A program made the translations under genes and the position numbers. The notes under the pieces are model-generated. The model was not told where the DNA came from. It made no database searches and was given only the letters and a program-made list of their open reading frames with translations. A DNA stretch of 61,275 nucleotides. Source: Azolla pinnata. Its lineage: Eukaryota > Streptophyta > Polypodiopsida > Salviniales > Salviniaceae. The stretch spans positions 1 through 61,275 of the forward strand of contig JBBBWG010025001.1 in assembly GCA_037176905.1 (NCBI GenBank), given 5' to 3'. Of this stretch, positions 44,629 through 57,400 are shown in pieces (position 1 is the first letter of the stretch; every line of letters begins with the position of its first letter).

Positions 44629-47600
44629 ATGGCGACCTCGTCGTCTTCTTCCTCCTCCTTCCGTTTCCGCTGGCGTCGAAGAATCTCAGAGACCGATCCC
44701 TGCGCAGAAGCAGTGATTCTCCCTCGCGCTTCGTCTCCATCTCCTCCACGCCTCCTCCGGCCCTCGCTTGTCCCCGCGGCCCGCGCGAACGCCCCTTCCC
44801 TGACGAGCTCATCGCCAAGCTAGGCCACTCTCTCAACTACAGCGACAATGAGGAGGACGGCAATGACGAGGGAGAGAACGACGATCTGCCTGAAGAAGTC
44901 TTCGAAGACGACGACGATGATGACGATGGTGATGGTGATGGTTATGGTGATGACGACGACGGTTATGATCGGAGCTTTGACGCTACCAGTGACGAGGATT
45001 TTGTAGGAGCTCGTTCTCGCTCCACTCTCAGCGATCTTCCCCCATGCGATCGATCGAATCTAGGCTCTTTCCAAGGCTTGTCTACCCCAGATTCGAGCAC
45101 GGCGGAGAAGAAGCAGAGTGTGAGGATCGCATCTGAGGTTTCCCATTCCATGGATCCGACTCAAATGACGACTGCGTGTCCTCCTCCTCCTCCTCCTGCT
45201 GCTGCTGCGCAGATGAACGATAACTCTCCTCCTTTGCAGGATTCATTTCCAAACCTTTCCGATTTCAGATCTGCAGTTCAGTCCAGTGCTTCTGTCACAG
45301 ATGCCGCCATCGCATTTCAGAGATGGAGACACTTCCGTCTCAAGGTACACGTGCACCTTACCTCGTAACATGTCACTCCAAATTGTAACCTTTATATATG
45401 CCGAATTATTCTAGTAACAAAAAAAGGAAAAAGGAACAAAAGACAAAAGAATCTGTAAAGAATTCTGTTTGTTCAGCACTTTTCACCTGGAGTAGCTACA
45501 TACACACAGAAAAAAATGTTATACAGTCAGTTGAAGGCGTTTAAAAGATGAAAGATGAAGAGAAATTTAGTGATGGACTTGCATGTAATAGTGTTCTTGG
45601 ATGGCAGGTGCCATGACACTATGCAAAGAGATTCTTCTCTCTCAATGGCATCATAGGACATAGGTGGATACACCCTTTTTTTAAGGCCGCTCTAACAAAC
45701 GCATAAGGTTTGCTGAAGAGGTGACGGTGGTCTCAGCATTAGGTCACCCTACATCATCTTTGATGGGCCATTAATATTTTGAAGATGACAGTAGACTTAT
45801 GTCTATCGGAACACGAAACTGCCCCTCAGGATCAATAATCTTTACGAAAGAACGATTTCGGTATGTGTGGGTTTAGATAAAAATTGTACAGAAGGAAAGC
45901 TGAGGAAGTAAGCTTATGGGATTTGATCTTCCAATAATTTGTTTATGCTGTCAAATAGACAGCAGAGAGCGTACCTAATATTGCTGGGGATGGTTCTGTC
46001 ATCATTAAAAGTTCCTAAGGAAGAGAGATGATAATGAATTATGATATTCTAACATCCACGGGGATGCCTAATGCCTTCAGAGTTGTTTAAGGGGAGAGAG
46101 AAATGACAGCATAGCTATATACAATGTCCGTGGTGGACCAAGTTCCGACAATTGTGCAAAGACTAAATGGGAGAATTAAACAAAAACAAACAGAATGCAA
46201 AGTCTCCCACTAAGTCTTTGCATGAATCCTTGTTAAGAATTACTAAAAACTATTGTAACCTTGTACGAATTCCTGAAATTTGTATATTGAAGTGTCACAT
46301 GGCAACTATTCTATTTTACTACTCAAATTTGTATTCTCCTGGCGTAGTGGGAGGATTCAAAGCAGGAAAATAAGATAGCCGTACGGTTGCATACCTTCAC
46401 ACTGGTTTTACCTTGATGAGTCGGTTACCAAGGTTGAATACAAAAGCAAAGAGCATGACTAGTGTTACCGGGGATTGCTCTGTCCTTGTCAGTTGTCAAA
46501 GCTAGTATAACCTTGTATCGATTCTTGAATATTTGTATACTGAGGCAGCATAGCACACACCATTCTATTTTTCCTGTTCGATATTACCCATCTTACTGGT
46601 TCAGTTTTCAATATGTATGTGTGCATCTACCAATACAATGACACCCATACCCTTGCCTTCTCCTGCATATTGGATATCTGTCTACGGAAGAAACAGAGGA
46701 AACGCTTATTAGAGGCAGGGATCAACCATTGAGATCTATATGTAAAGGCCCTTATGCCTGTAATACGTTAGAGGCAGAAATTGGCCGTTGGGATACCTAA
46801 AGGCAGCCATGCTTGTTTTCAAGAATTATAGGCATAGTATAGTCTCTTAGAAACCAAATTCGGCCACAGAGAATTAGTGCCTGATGGTATTCAGTGTGAT
46901 TTTTCGAAGAGTGAAAGAATTACTAACATCTATTATGTGCATTTATGTTATCCAAATTAAAATCTCCTGAGTTTCTGCAAGAGCCACCACATTGAACACA
47001 GCCTTCTATATGTAGCATATCAATAGATTCTGAGTAACAATTCTGAAAATGCAAAAGTGTTTTGTTGCCTGAAGATTGTTTTACCTTTGACTGAGATAGT
47101 CTTGTAGCATGAAGTGCATAAGTTATAGAAGTAGATAGATAAATATGATCTTAATACCCATTGGGTAGAATGTATATCCAGGGGGGTAAACCTGCTAGCA
47201 GAAGTGTATCATAATCATTTGCTGGTATGAATTGTGTTGTTTGTCTCACCTCTTGGCAGTTCTTGGTATCTAGTTAGTGGTTTTTTACGCTCAGACGAGG
47301 CCGGTCTGTGCTAGAAGGGGTAGATGTGATCCGCAATTGTCATTTATTGAATGTGAAGCTGCAATGATTTTCAAACCTTTAATGCTCGTATTGGTAGCAA
47401 GTATATTCTCAGGTTCTAATTTGCTAGAAGAAATAAGTTTAGCCCTTCACTGATGTTTTTGATACCGCTGGGCCAAAACATCTTTGACCTCATGGAATCA
47501 TGGAGTGAGGAAAAATGTGTCAAGAAGGTGAAAAAATGAACAAGAAGTAGAAATTCTAGATAAGGAAATTAGCAGTTACTTCAGGGTTGGCAGTGTCCTC

Positions 47601-50600
47601 AATTGAAGAGTTAAGCCATCTAGCACCACTACTAGAAAGAGGACTGCCCATTTCATTGTATACATATAAGATATTATATAACGCCTTGTGCTTATCTCTA
47701 CTCGCCACAAAATACAGATTCTTTTGTGCCAGCAACACCCATTTTTTGTTCAGAGCAATTGATTTGGACAATGATGACAACCTTAGGCCTAAGGGTAATT
47801 CAGCTGAACCCGTGTAATAGATTTTTTATGTTTGTGCACATTTTCACTTTCTATTTTCAGGGGGTTCCATTTTGTGAATCTACATTCCTAAGCTATATCC
47901 GAATCTCTTTATGCTTATTTGCCGAGATTTATCTTGATTCTTTTCTTCGGTCATTTATCAATATTCATGGATCCACACTTCAATTCAGTTGTGGTCCACG
48001 TGTTTGCCAATAGCTTATTGAAATCCGTCTGTATCTTTTAACCTTTTGAGTTTTCCATAAGGATGAGGCACTCATTTATGACAATAGTGTGTATTACAAA
48101 GAAACGTGAAATACAAAAAGCAAGAAATTTCTTTATGATGAATAGTAAGGCTGATTTTACATATTTAGGTTAGATGATGTTCAGCGAAGAGCTGAGGAAG
48201 GCTTTGGAGGCAGCTCGACAAGATGAGGCACGGTTCATTTCGTTGAAGGAAGAAATAGAGAGAAAGGAGAAATATTTGATGCATGCCCTTGCAGACTCTT
48301 CTCAATTAAGAGCTCAACTTTCTGAACTAGAAAATATGAACAAGCAACAACAATGCTCATCAGAGGTAGGTTTTTCCTTGAACTACTGCCAATTCCTATG
48401 TAGTTAAACTGACTTGGGAAGTCTGGAAGCAATCGCTTCTATACATCATTCAGATATGTCCTAAATGTTTGGTCCATTCTGCTCTAGTCATGATCAGGAT
48501 TATGATTATTATACGTTTGAGTTCCCGATTTTTCATGCATTAAGTGCATTTACCATGATTGAGCTTTTACTTGCACCCTTCGTTTATCATGTATGTCTCA
48601 TTGCATATGCCTATTATTCGTACTTCCTTGCAACCATGAGCTACTTATGAATCCATATATCTCTTCCCAGGAGAGATTTGCTCAAATTTTTCTAATTTTT
48701 GTAACTCTGCCATTGAAGAACTTTAGAAACATCACCTCATAATGTTATTCAACATTCTTTGGAAGGTGTTAAGTAATATATCAGTTGCAGTAGTAATTGT
48801 ACCGAGTCCATTTCAGTACTGCTGCTGTTAATTACCCTGTGATGAGGGTTGAGCTTTCCTGAGTGTAGGTGTTTTTGTATGTCCTACCTATGCCTGCAAA
48901 GACAAACTCAATAGTCAGCGCAGGTACTAACCGAATTGCTGTGATGATTTTTCTGAATCCAGATTGAGATATTGCAAGAAGACTTGACAAAAGCATTAGA
49001 AAGGGTCGATTCAGCTGAGGATGAAGCTGAAAGGCACAATCAAGAAATAAGATGTCTCAGGGAAAGATTGAAATCAACTGAAGATGAAGCATACAGGCTG
49101 GGCTCTGAGTTAAAGGCTACTCTAGCATTTTATCAAAAGGAGAAAAGCGGCCTGGTTGAAGAAAACCGAGTCTTGCTGGATCAGGTGGTTTTCAACTTAG
49201 TATGATTTGCGTCATTCTCAGAAATCAAGTTTTATTGTTTACATTCTAGCATGTTTCATTGCTGCTGATTTTCTTCTCATGTTCGGTTTTGCAATCTCAT
49301 TACTTAGTTTATCATTATATTTTGCTTACATCACTTTAGTTCAGCAGTCCTCTTGCACAATTTGTGTATAACATGTCAAATACTTGCAGCATACCTTTGA
49401 AACCCAGTTAATAACTTATTAGGAAAGCCATCTAAATTATATTTTATCAAAAGAAAACTTTAATAACCAGCATAATGTCTAGAAACATTATTAAATGCTT
49501 TTATTGGCAGCTTGCACGCAAGGATGAAGAAGTAGTATCTCAAACTCAGGAGATAAACAACCTCAAATCTATGCTTGCAGGCTTGAGGGTTTCACGACCT
49601 GAACTTATAAGATTAAAGACTGAGCTACAACATAGTTCGAAAAGGAAAATATTACATGCAAGGTTTGAGGAAAAGGCATGTCCACTGAACACTCATCCAA
49701 TAACCTGGGGTTCATCATTCATGAGAGGATGAAAGTAAATTTTTTGTTCCCTGGTTCACATGAAAAGTACGTGTGTGTAGGAAAATGAAGAGCAGCATAT
49801 TCCGGTTGAACGAGGAACACAACCATCTGAGGTATAAAATAGTCTCTTTCCTTGATTGACAGATGATAGTGCTTTAGTCTTTTCCACGTGCCATGAAGTA
49901 TTTCGCTTTCCTTGTCTGCTAGCAAATGAGGTCTTAATCTTTTTTTCGATGTGACCACTATGAATTGAAAGTTATTTTGGGGCCATGTTCACAACCTTGA
50001 AAACTTGTTTTGAGCACTATTATTGAAGGGTTTATAAAGATTCTTTGTAGAATGAGCATGGATGGGTCTTATAATTGGCTAATTTCCTTAATTTCTTTCC
50101 TAAAAAAATGTCAACAAATAAATGGGTGGCATCTGTTTCGACACTCAGGACCCTTTTCTTTTCTACAATTACTTTAAGACTTATAAAACTTTTGTCATTT
50201 TCTTTTCTTTTTAGGTACAATGCCTTCCCAAAATACAAACAGATTCTGACAACCATAGCATTTTCCCACAACTCGTGGAACTCCTGCAGAAGCTAGTTGT
50301 GTGCTTAGAAAAAAGTGAAAACTCTCTGGATCCATGCATGAAGAGAGTTTTACCAAATGAAAATATGGGATCCTCTACTCCCGCCACTGATCACGGCAAT
50401 AGTGCACATGGAAGCAAGAGAAACCAACAAGTCCATAATCGTGGTGGTATGCAACAGTGTGGAAACAGTCATGGTAATAAAAGCTTAAGCTCATTCTGCA
50501 TTGCTGATGCAAAAAGGAATGCCTTTGCAACCACATGTTGGAAATGGCGATGGGCAGCATCTGCTTGTGAAGTTCAAGCACTGTCAAAGGAACTTGATAC

Positions 50601-51677
50601 ATTGCGGTCACTCAGTAAAGAAGTTTTTGAAAAGTATCCGTTCATATCAGGACCTATGAAGCCTGGCCATGAAACGTCCTCCGAAAATAATGCTTTTCTG
50701 AAAGATCAGCAAGACCCATTAGCATTTGAAAAAGTTTTTCGTTTGTTGGCCTCTATTTGGCAGACATCTGCGCAAAGTGCTCATCTTGAAAATGAGCTAA
50801 ACGTAAAAAAAAGAAAGCTCAACCAATTCCTCCATTTCATGAGTCGATGGATCCAGAGGAGCTATAGAAGGAGACAGATACAAAAGTTTGTTTTACGATG
50901 GCTTCTCTCGTTGCTCAAATCGCAAAGAGACAAGTTCAAGTTTCAAGCTGCCATAACAAAGCCTAGTCTGTCAGTGGTAGCAACTGCAAGCTCGAAGCAA
51001 CAGCTTTCTCACACTTACACAAATTCAAACAGATGCTCAAAACTAATGAAGGATACGCTGGAAACACCTGAGCAGCAAGTGCATACAGTGGAAAGAACAG
51101 TACATATCCTCAAGGTTGTAATTTTAGCAATTTTTGCATTGAAGATATATAGCAGCCCTTATCGTAATATTGCCTGACCACAGCTTAATTTTACTGATTC
51201 AGGTGGTCTTCCATCATAAGCTCGAAGCAATGGAAGATATAATACTTAAAGAAGCAAGTGCATGGCATCAGAAGGTTGGTTTTGTCTTATTGTGAAAGGG
51301 TGATGAGTATAGCAATAGTTAAGCTATCTTTCATCTGCCTATCTCGGTTAAGAAAATCTCTAGACCTTAAATCCTGTCCCCCCATATGGTGGTAAACGCA
51401 GGTATTCCAGGAGAGATCTCATTTGACAATGAAAGCAAGCAAAGCATCCAGCTCAGCAGCAGCTGGTTTAGTGACAAAAATATGCAAAGAGTTGGAGCGT
51501 TGTTTTAGCGATGCTTGTAAGGAGACAATGGTCTTCTTTGACGTTTCAAAAAAAGATACTTGTTGTCCAGCTGAAAATGGGAAAGGCAAGAGCAGCGTGA
51601 GAGCAATCTCCCCAAAACCTATGGGAGGTCAAGTAAAGGTTCAGACTATCAAGAAGACAACAAGAGGGAAGGTGTAA
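44629..51677 (+). CDS. Coiled-coil protein with acidic N-terminus, unknown function
   Basis: Supported exons: 44629 (uncertain) to 45344, 48174-48365, 48963-49184, 49511-49675, 49781-49831, 50215-51114, 51203-51274 and 51402-51677; from exon 48174 on all are phase 0. Two further likely exons, 47594-47657 and 47754-47794, join in frame to read IEELSHLAPLLERGLPISLA then IDLDNDDNLRPK. The N-terminal part has FPDELIAKLGHSLNYSDNEE and a GAC/GAT-encoded acidic run, then Pro/Ala-rich sequence. The middle is coiled coil (EILQEDLTKALERVDSAEDE). The 300-residue exon has a basic patch, SRWIQRSYRRRQIQKFVLRW, and the C-terminus is Lys-rich. I do not recognise the family. The ATG at 44629 is not in the frame of the acidic region (see findings). 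One intron (49676-49780) seems to use a GC donor. Confidence 0.65.
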
Positions 51678-52914
51678 GATGACACAAAGGAGACGATGGA
51701 AGGGATATGGGCATTTTGCTTTCTTATTCTGAGATGTCCAGCATCACTTTGTATTTTGATGAAAGTGAGAAGTGGAGCAAGTAGTTTCTGGATTAGCAGA
51801 GATATTGTTCAGATTTGCAAAGTGGCAGCTCCAATGTGTGTAAGGCCGACCCAAAAGAATATGATACACAAACCCTTGTTTACTGCACCGACACAGGTGT
51901 GTGTTTTAAGAACCCTAAACCCTGCCAAATCGGATCGCTTTGATGCGAACCTTGAAAATGGAAGTACAGTAACTTGTGTTCTCAAAAATCGAGGACTGTT
52001 TGATTGTATCATCACTTGCAAAGCCAGACCAGAAGGTTTTCAATGTTGCAAAGCCTTGGTAATTACAAGTTGTAGAGTGATTACGGTATGTGGTTGTTAA
52101 TGTTGCAAAGCCTTGGTAATTACAGGTTGTAGATTGATTATTGGTATGATTGCTACAAGTGTATGAATTGGTGTGCATTACATAGTTTGTAGTGGACATC
52201 ATCTCGATTCTTGCCTCTAGGATCGAATTTTGTTCACATTCACCTAGAGTTAGGTAGCATGCATATATATATATAATGTGGTTCGTGTTAATGTACATGG
52301 TACTTCTTTGATATGCATCACCTTGAGCATTGATCCTCGAATTACACCTTTCAAATGTTGTAGATTTATTAATCAGAAGGCTTTGTGATATGTCAATTAG
52401 CACTAATGACGAAGCTTGAATTTCATCGTGAGGTGCTAAAAGAGTATCGCATTTCGCATTTCCAAGGTGTGAGACAGAAGGAACAGATGAAATGACTAAT
52501 AAAATACGGACATATGCAAATTGTTCGTCGTTAAGAGCTCGTGAGATTGAATTCGCCTCATAAAACGAGGATGGTAGGCAACTTGTCAACGGACTTAGTA
52601 AGCAGATTATAAACACACATTGCCATCTATCGATAGACCTTTTCACAACAACGACTACTATCTAGTCCATTCATAAACTTGTTCACGCATCTCGGCCTGA
52701 TTAACAGGCATGCAGATACTGTGGAAACCAAGCCTCGAATCGTACGAGTGAAAAACTCCAATCACATAGACAAGTGCAAGTATTGACGAGAAATAGTCTG
52801 ACCAAAATCTACTTCAGTTTGTCTGATAATTTGTGCTATGTAAATTTGGATTAACTAATGGAAGGATATTATTTTGGAAAAAAAAAACTCCGATTATGAA
52901 AGGAACTGCAGTCC
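51678..52914. other. Intergenic: 3' flank of coiled-coil gene
   Basis: No gene recognised. A 'caatgttgcaaagccttggtaatta' phrase occurs twice, near 52041 and 52100 (period about 61 bp), and there is an (AT)n tract near 52263. Confidence 0.5.
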
Positions 52915-53310
52915 ATGTCATGTCGAGGATGCATACGTATGTACGCCAAACACGCATGCACATCATACATGCACACCCATCCACACGCACACATACATAT
53001 GTGCACATGCATGTGCATGCACACCGATGTGCGCCAAGCGCACATGCATGCCATGCATGCGCACCATGTGCATGGACACACGAGCTACGCATACAAACCA
53101 ACCAACACACACATACATACATACACAGAGACACATGCGACACGCACATGCACATGCATGGAATGCATGCTTAGCATGCATGCATGCTTTCAAAATACAT
53201 ACCCATGAAACGCATCGCATGCATGATGCATGCGCACATGCATCCACACCCATGTATGAATGCATCACATACATACATGCACACATACATACATCGACTG
53301 TGTGCGTCTC
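52915..53310. repeat. Alternating CA/CATGCATG tract rich in RY motifs
   Basis: Nearly 400 bases of alternating purine-pyrimidine sequence made of ACATAC, CACATG and CATGCATG units. The RY element CATGCA occurs more than ten times (for example around 53003-53020, 53045-53065, 53155-53190 and 53215-53240). Open frames on both strands (His/Thr/Cys-rich) are artefacts of the repeat. It ends about 1.1 kb before the SF3B2 start codon. Confidence 0.85.
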
Positions 53311-53661
53311 TAGGGCAAAGGATTTTGCTCCGCAGAGCAGAGGGAGCTCCGACGCAGAAGAAGCAGAAATTCTGAAGCACAACTAATCAGCATTAGCAGC
53401 ATCAGAAGGGGAAGCAGCAGAAGGGGAAGCAGGAGAAGAAGGATTGGGCTTCTTCTGCTGGCGCCATCCGCCGGTCAGATCGACAAACCCACGGATTAAA
53501 CAGACACATACCATCATCAAATCCTTCGCTTTTTCTCTCCAGGTTCGTCCTTCTTGTCGAGTCTTCTTTACCGGATCTTTCCTTTCTGGCTTCTCTTCCG
53601 TCTTCCTCGGTTCCATGCCGTATCTTCTATCGGTCGAAACAAAAACCGGAGCAAAAACATT

Positions 53662-53691
53662 TCTTCTTCTTCTTCTTCTTCTTCTTCTTCG
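53662..53691. repeat. (CTT)n tract in the SF3B2 leader
   Basis: About ten CTT triplets, downstream of a possible leader exon donor (CTCTCCAG followed by GTTCGT at 53543). Confidence 0.85.
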
Positions 53692-54363
53692 TACACCTGG
53701 AATCATTCAGAAAAACGTAGTTTTGTTTCGGTTCTGTTGTATGTATGTTCTCTTCCTTCTCAAACACAGGCTGAACGAAATGTCTAGCTTGATGGCTTTT
53801 CTGGTATTGTTTTTCATCTCTCTCCCATTTGATGACAGGCCGTAGCTAAGCTTTCCACGTGATTCTCACCTTGAAGTCCTTTCAAAGATAGAAATAGAAA
53901 GCACGAGATTTTCGAGTGTTTGTTTTTTCACCTTCGTTTGTGGAAGACGCTCGATAACTGAACTTCAACGATCTTTTTGTTTTGGAGCCTTCCAGAAAGC
54001 ACATTATTTTCTTTAGTACGTATTTCTCTACCCATCGTTAATTGATGTGTTAACCGCTAGAACTGCTAAGGTTTTCTGGCTTTTTTTCCCTCTTCAATTG
54101 TCTGAGAAGAAATTTGTCTGGGTTTTTAGTTTTGTTTCACGGATTCCAAACGCATTGCTATTCTTTAATCCTGTCTGGATGATTTCTCTTGCTTCTGTAG
54201 ACTGAAGTCATTGGTGAAAGACATCTATGAGTTTTATTAAAAGAATGTTTTCCATAGGTTTTCTGCCTTCTGGGCCCTCACGTAGCTGAATTTGATGTTT
54301 CATTTAAGTATGAAACTTGTCAACATTATTATCTGTGCTGAATGTTTTGTGCCGCTGCAAATA

Positions 54364-54427
54364 GTGAATTCCTGTTTTATTACAGTTAACTCTTAGCGAA
54401 TTCCTGTTTTATGACAGCTAACTCTGT
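54364..54427 (+). promoter_or_regulatory. Tandemly duplicated 3' splice site before SF3B2
   Basis: A 32-bp unit (starting 'gtgaattcctgttttattac' and 'gcgaattcctgttttatgac') is present twice, at 54364-54395 and 54396-54427. Each copy carries a polypyrimidine stretch and an AG, after 54385 and after 54417. The second copy changes TTATTACAG to TTATGACAG, creating an ATG at 54411 in frame with SF3B2. Using the upstream AG would keep that ATG; using the downstream AG would remove it. Confidence 0.7.
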
Positions 54428-54473
54428 TGTTATTAAACGTTTATACCATGAATACAGAAGTTCTGCTTTAAGA

Positions 54474-57400
54474 ATGGCTGCTCCTTTGGCCAATGGAACA
54501 GTCGATGGAGCTTCTGAATCGTCTTCAGAGTTAGTTTCCAGTAATGGTGAGAAATCCATCACAGAGAATGGGAATAATCATACGAAGAAGAAGAACACAA
54601 AGGAGGCCGAGAAGCGGCGGCGTAGGCGCAAGCAAAAAAAGAATGGTGATAGAAATGGTGAACAGAACAAGAGTGTAGGCAAAGATGAGAACTCAGATGC
54701 TAATTTTGATGATGGAGAAGCAGGGAAGGTAAACTCTGTAAAATTCTAAAACCATGATTTCATCATGACAAAGTTGTCTTGGAGTTAGAAAGAGCTAAAA
54801 AAGCGTTCTTATCAATTTAGAATTGGCTGATTTAAACATTCTGGAACAGGGATTGCCTTCGTGACTTGAATTGAAAGAAAAAACTATCTATTTCTTTCCA
54901 ACAAAGTAGAGTAAGATTACAGACTATGCCTAAGCTAACTGACTTTTAATGGGAGACATGTGATGCCTTACACAGTATTTATTTGCTGGGCAAACTTATA
55001 TCTAGACCTTAAACTTAGGTAGTTAGGTATTGTATCTGTCTGTAAATTATGATAAAAGTTTCTGTCTGTTACTGTTATTGCTGCTTTTGCTGCCTACTGT
55101 CATTTATGTCATCTTAAGTTGCATCCCTACTGATTCTTCATCAGAAATCCTTTTTCATTACATATGCTCAACAAATCAGGCGTACATAGCATACTGACGT
55201 GGCATGGAATGGCTGGCTGTACATATTCTGTGAGATATCTTATGTTAGCTTCTAAAGACAATGTATCTTTAGCTCTAAATCCCTAATAATGTATTGAAGC
55301 TCTAGAGCATATGAAGTGTTTCTTTTAGGTTTGCAGACTACTTCTTCCAGCCTCTACTTGAAGTCGATTCCCTAAGAGCTGATCTCCATGATATCTATAG
55401 CATGATATTTAATTGATCATGAAATCTTGTAAAGCTGGTAGTTTTTGTAGTAGTTTCTTCTCATTATTTCAAGATATCAAGATATTTGTTTAAAGTTGCT
55501 GAAATTCGTTACTCTTATATGTTCTCTACAAGACTGTCGAGGATGAAGTTGAAGTCGAATATATTTCAGAGAAGCCGAACTTTGATGACTTCTTCATAGA
55601 AAATTTCAGCAAGGTTTTTGAGAAGTTCAAACCCCTGGAGGAAATTTACCCTACATCACAAAAGGTATGTGAGGGTTTTGGTTTTGTCTGCAGGTTGGGA
55701 TATTCAGGTGACTTTACTTGTAATCATATATTGGTTTTTGGTTTGATAGGATGAAGATTCAAAGGAAAATGCTACTGTAGACAAGACCAAAGAAGCTGGT
55801 TCTGATGAGGAAGATGAAGATGAACAAGAGGCGAAGCAAAAGGAGAAGGGAATGTCAAACAAGAAGAAAAAGGTTAGTCTCAGTTTTATTCTACTTCCAT
55901 AATTTCAATTGTGACTGAAATATGTGCTAAATCGGATGATAACTTTTAATTCTTTTCAGCTACAAAAAAGAATGAAGGTTGCTGAACTGAAGCAACAGTG
56001 CTCTAAGCCAGATGTTGTAGAGGTGAGTTCAATACAGGGCTTAGGGTGTAGGTCTTGTGTTTGGGTTTCTGATACGTTTTCTGTTTCCGATAGGTCTGGG
56101 ATGCTACAGCGGCAGATCCGAAGCTCTTGGTGTTCTTAAAATCTTATCGGAATACTGTCCCAGTACCAAGGCATTGGTGCCAGAAACGCAAATTCTTACA
56201 GGTTTGTACTATCCTCTCAACTTGTCTTGGGAATGAGGGAAATATGGACTTAGATCCTACACGTAGGAGAGACTTGGCAGCTATCTCAGGTGTCATGTCT
56301 CTTATAATGTAACTGTTTGTTGCAGGATGCGGATCTGCAGTAATCATGAATTGCAAGGAGGACTGGTATGTAGGTCAAAGAGAGTGTCACTCTCTTGAAC
56401 CTTTCTACGTAGAATGGGTAGTATGGGAACCACGAGGGGTGCAAGGAAAAATTCTTGAGGGATTGATTGGGGGGCTTTTAGATCTACAACCGAGATAATT
56501 GTTAAGACGATGGATATGTTTCTATTATGCTCTCTGACTGGAGCTAGTGGGTTTGGAATGCAGAAACTTCAAGGAGCTACAGCTTGGGTCTATGGATTTT
56601 GGTCTTTTTTTTAAAAGGAAAATTTTAGAAAAGTCAGCAACAACGTCCCTTTTTGAAAACATGCAAGCGAGTTCCTCCATCTAGTCTTACAGAGTTTCTG
56701 GTTTCTTGGTTGCAGGGCAAGCGAGGTATTGAAAAGCAGCCTTTTCAACTTCCTGATTTTATTGCAGCTACTGGGATTGAGAAAATAAGACAGGTATCCC
56801 CTTATCTCTCTCATCAACAATTTTATGTCCTTAGTGTGTCCTATCAGGCGCAATCTGTCAGGCATGTGATTTGATTAAAAGATTTTTAAGGGCTAGGCCC
56901 ATCAAAGATTTGTGATGAAATATCCGAATTTACTAGTTATTATTATGTCAGAAATCCATTGAAATTGTGTGGTCTATTTGTTTAGTCATAAGAAAATTTC
57001 TGAAAATGTTAAGAATTTGGTAATAATGCTACATCTGAATGTTTTTCTTCCAATGTGCTTAGCATATGACCTGATCTTTTGAAACTAATGTTGTAGAAAT
57101 GTTGCATGAGACAGTTCAAATAACCATTCTGCTGTAATAGAATGTGTGCATTTGTCTGATATACAGTTTTATATTTAGAGACCGTTTATTGAAGTTTGTT
57201 TTCATATTGCTGATTTTGATGTATAAATACTTCCTCCGAAAATCCGAAATTTCGAGTGTTTTTTTTTTTTGTGTTTCAGGCTTATATTGAAAAGGAAGAT
57301 AGCAAAAAACTGAAGCAAAAGCAGAAAGATCGAATGCAACCTAAAGTGGGAAAGACAGATATTGACTATCAGGTTATAATAATATATTTAACAAGAAGTT

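Noticed and set aside
52833-53386. Several His/Thr/Cys-rich open frames on both strands
   Set aside because: Produced by the alternating CA/CATGCATG repeat; composition mirrors the repeat and no start or splice context supports a gene.
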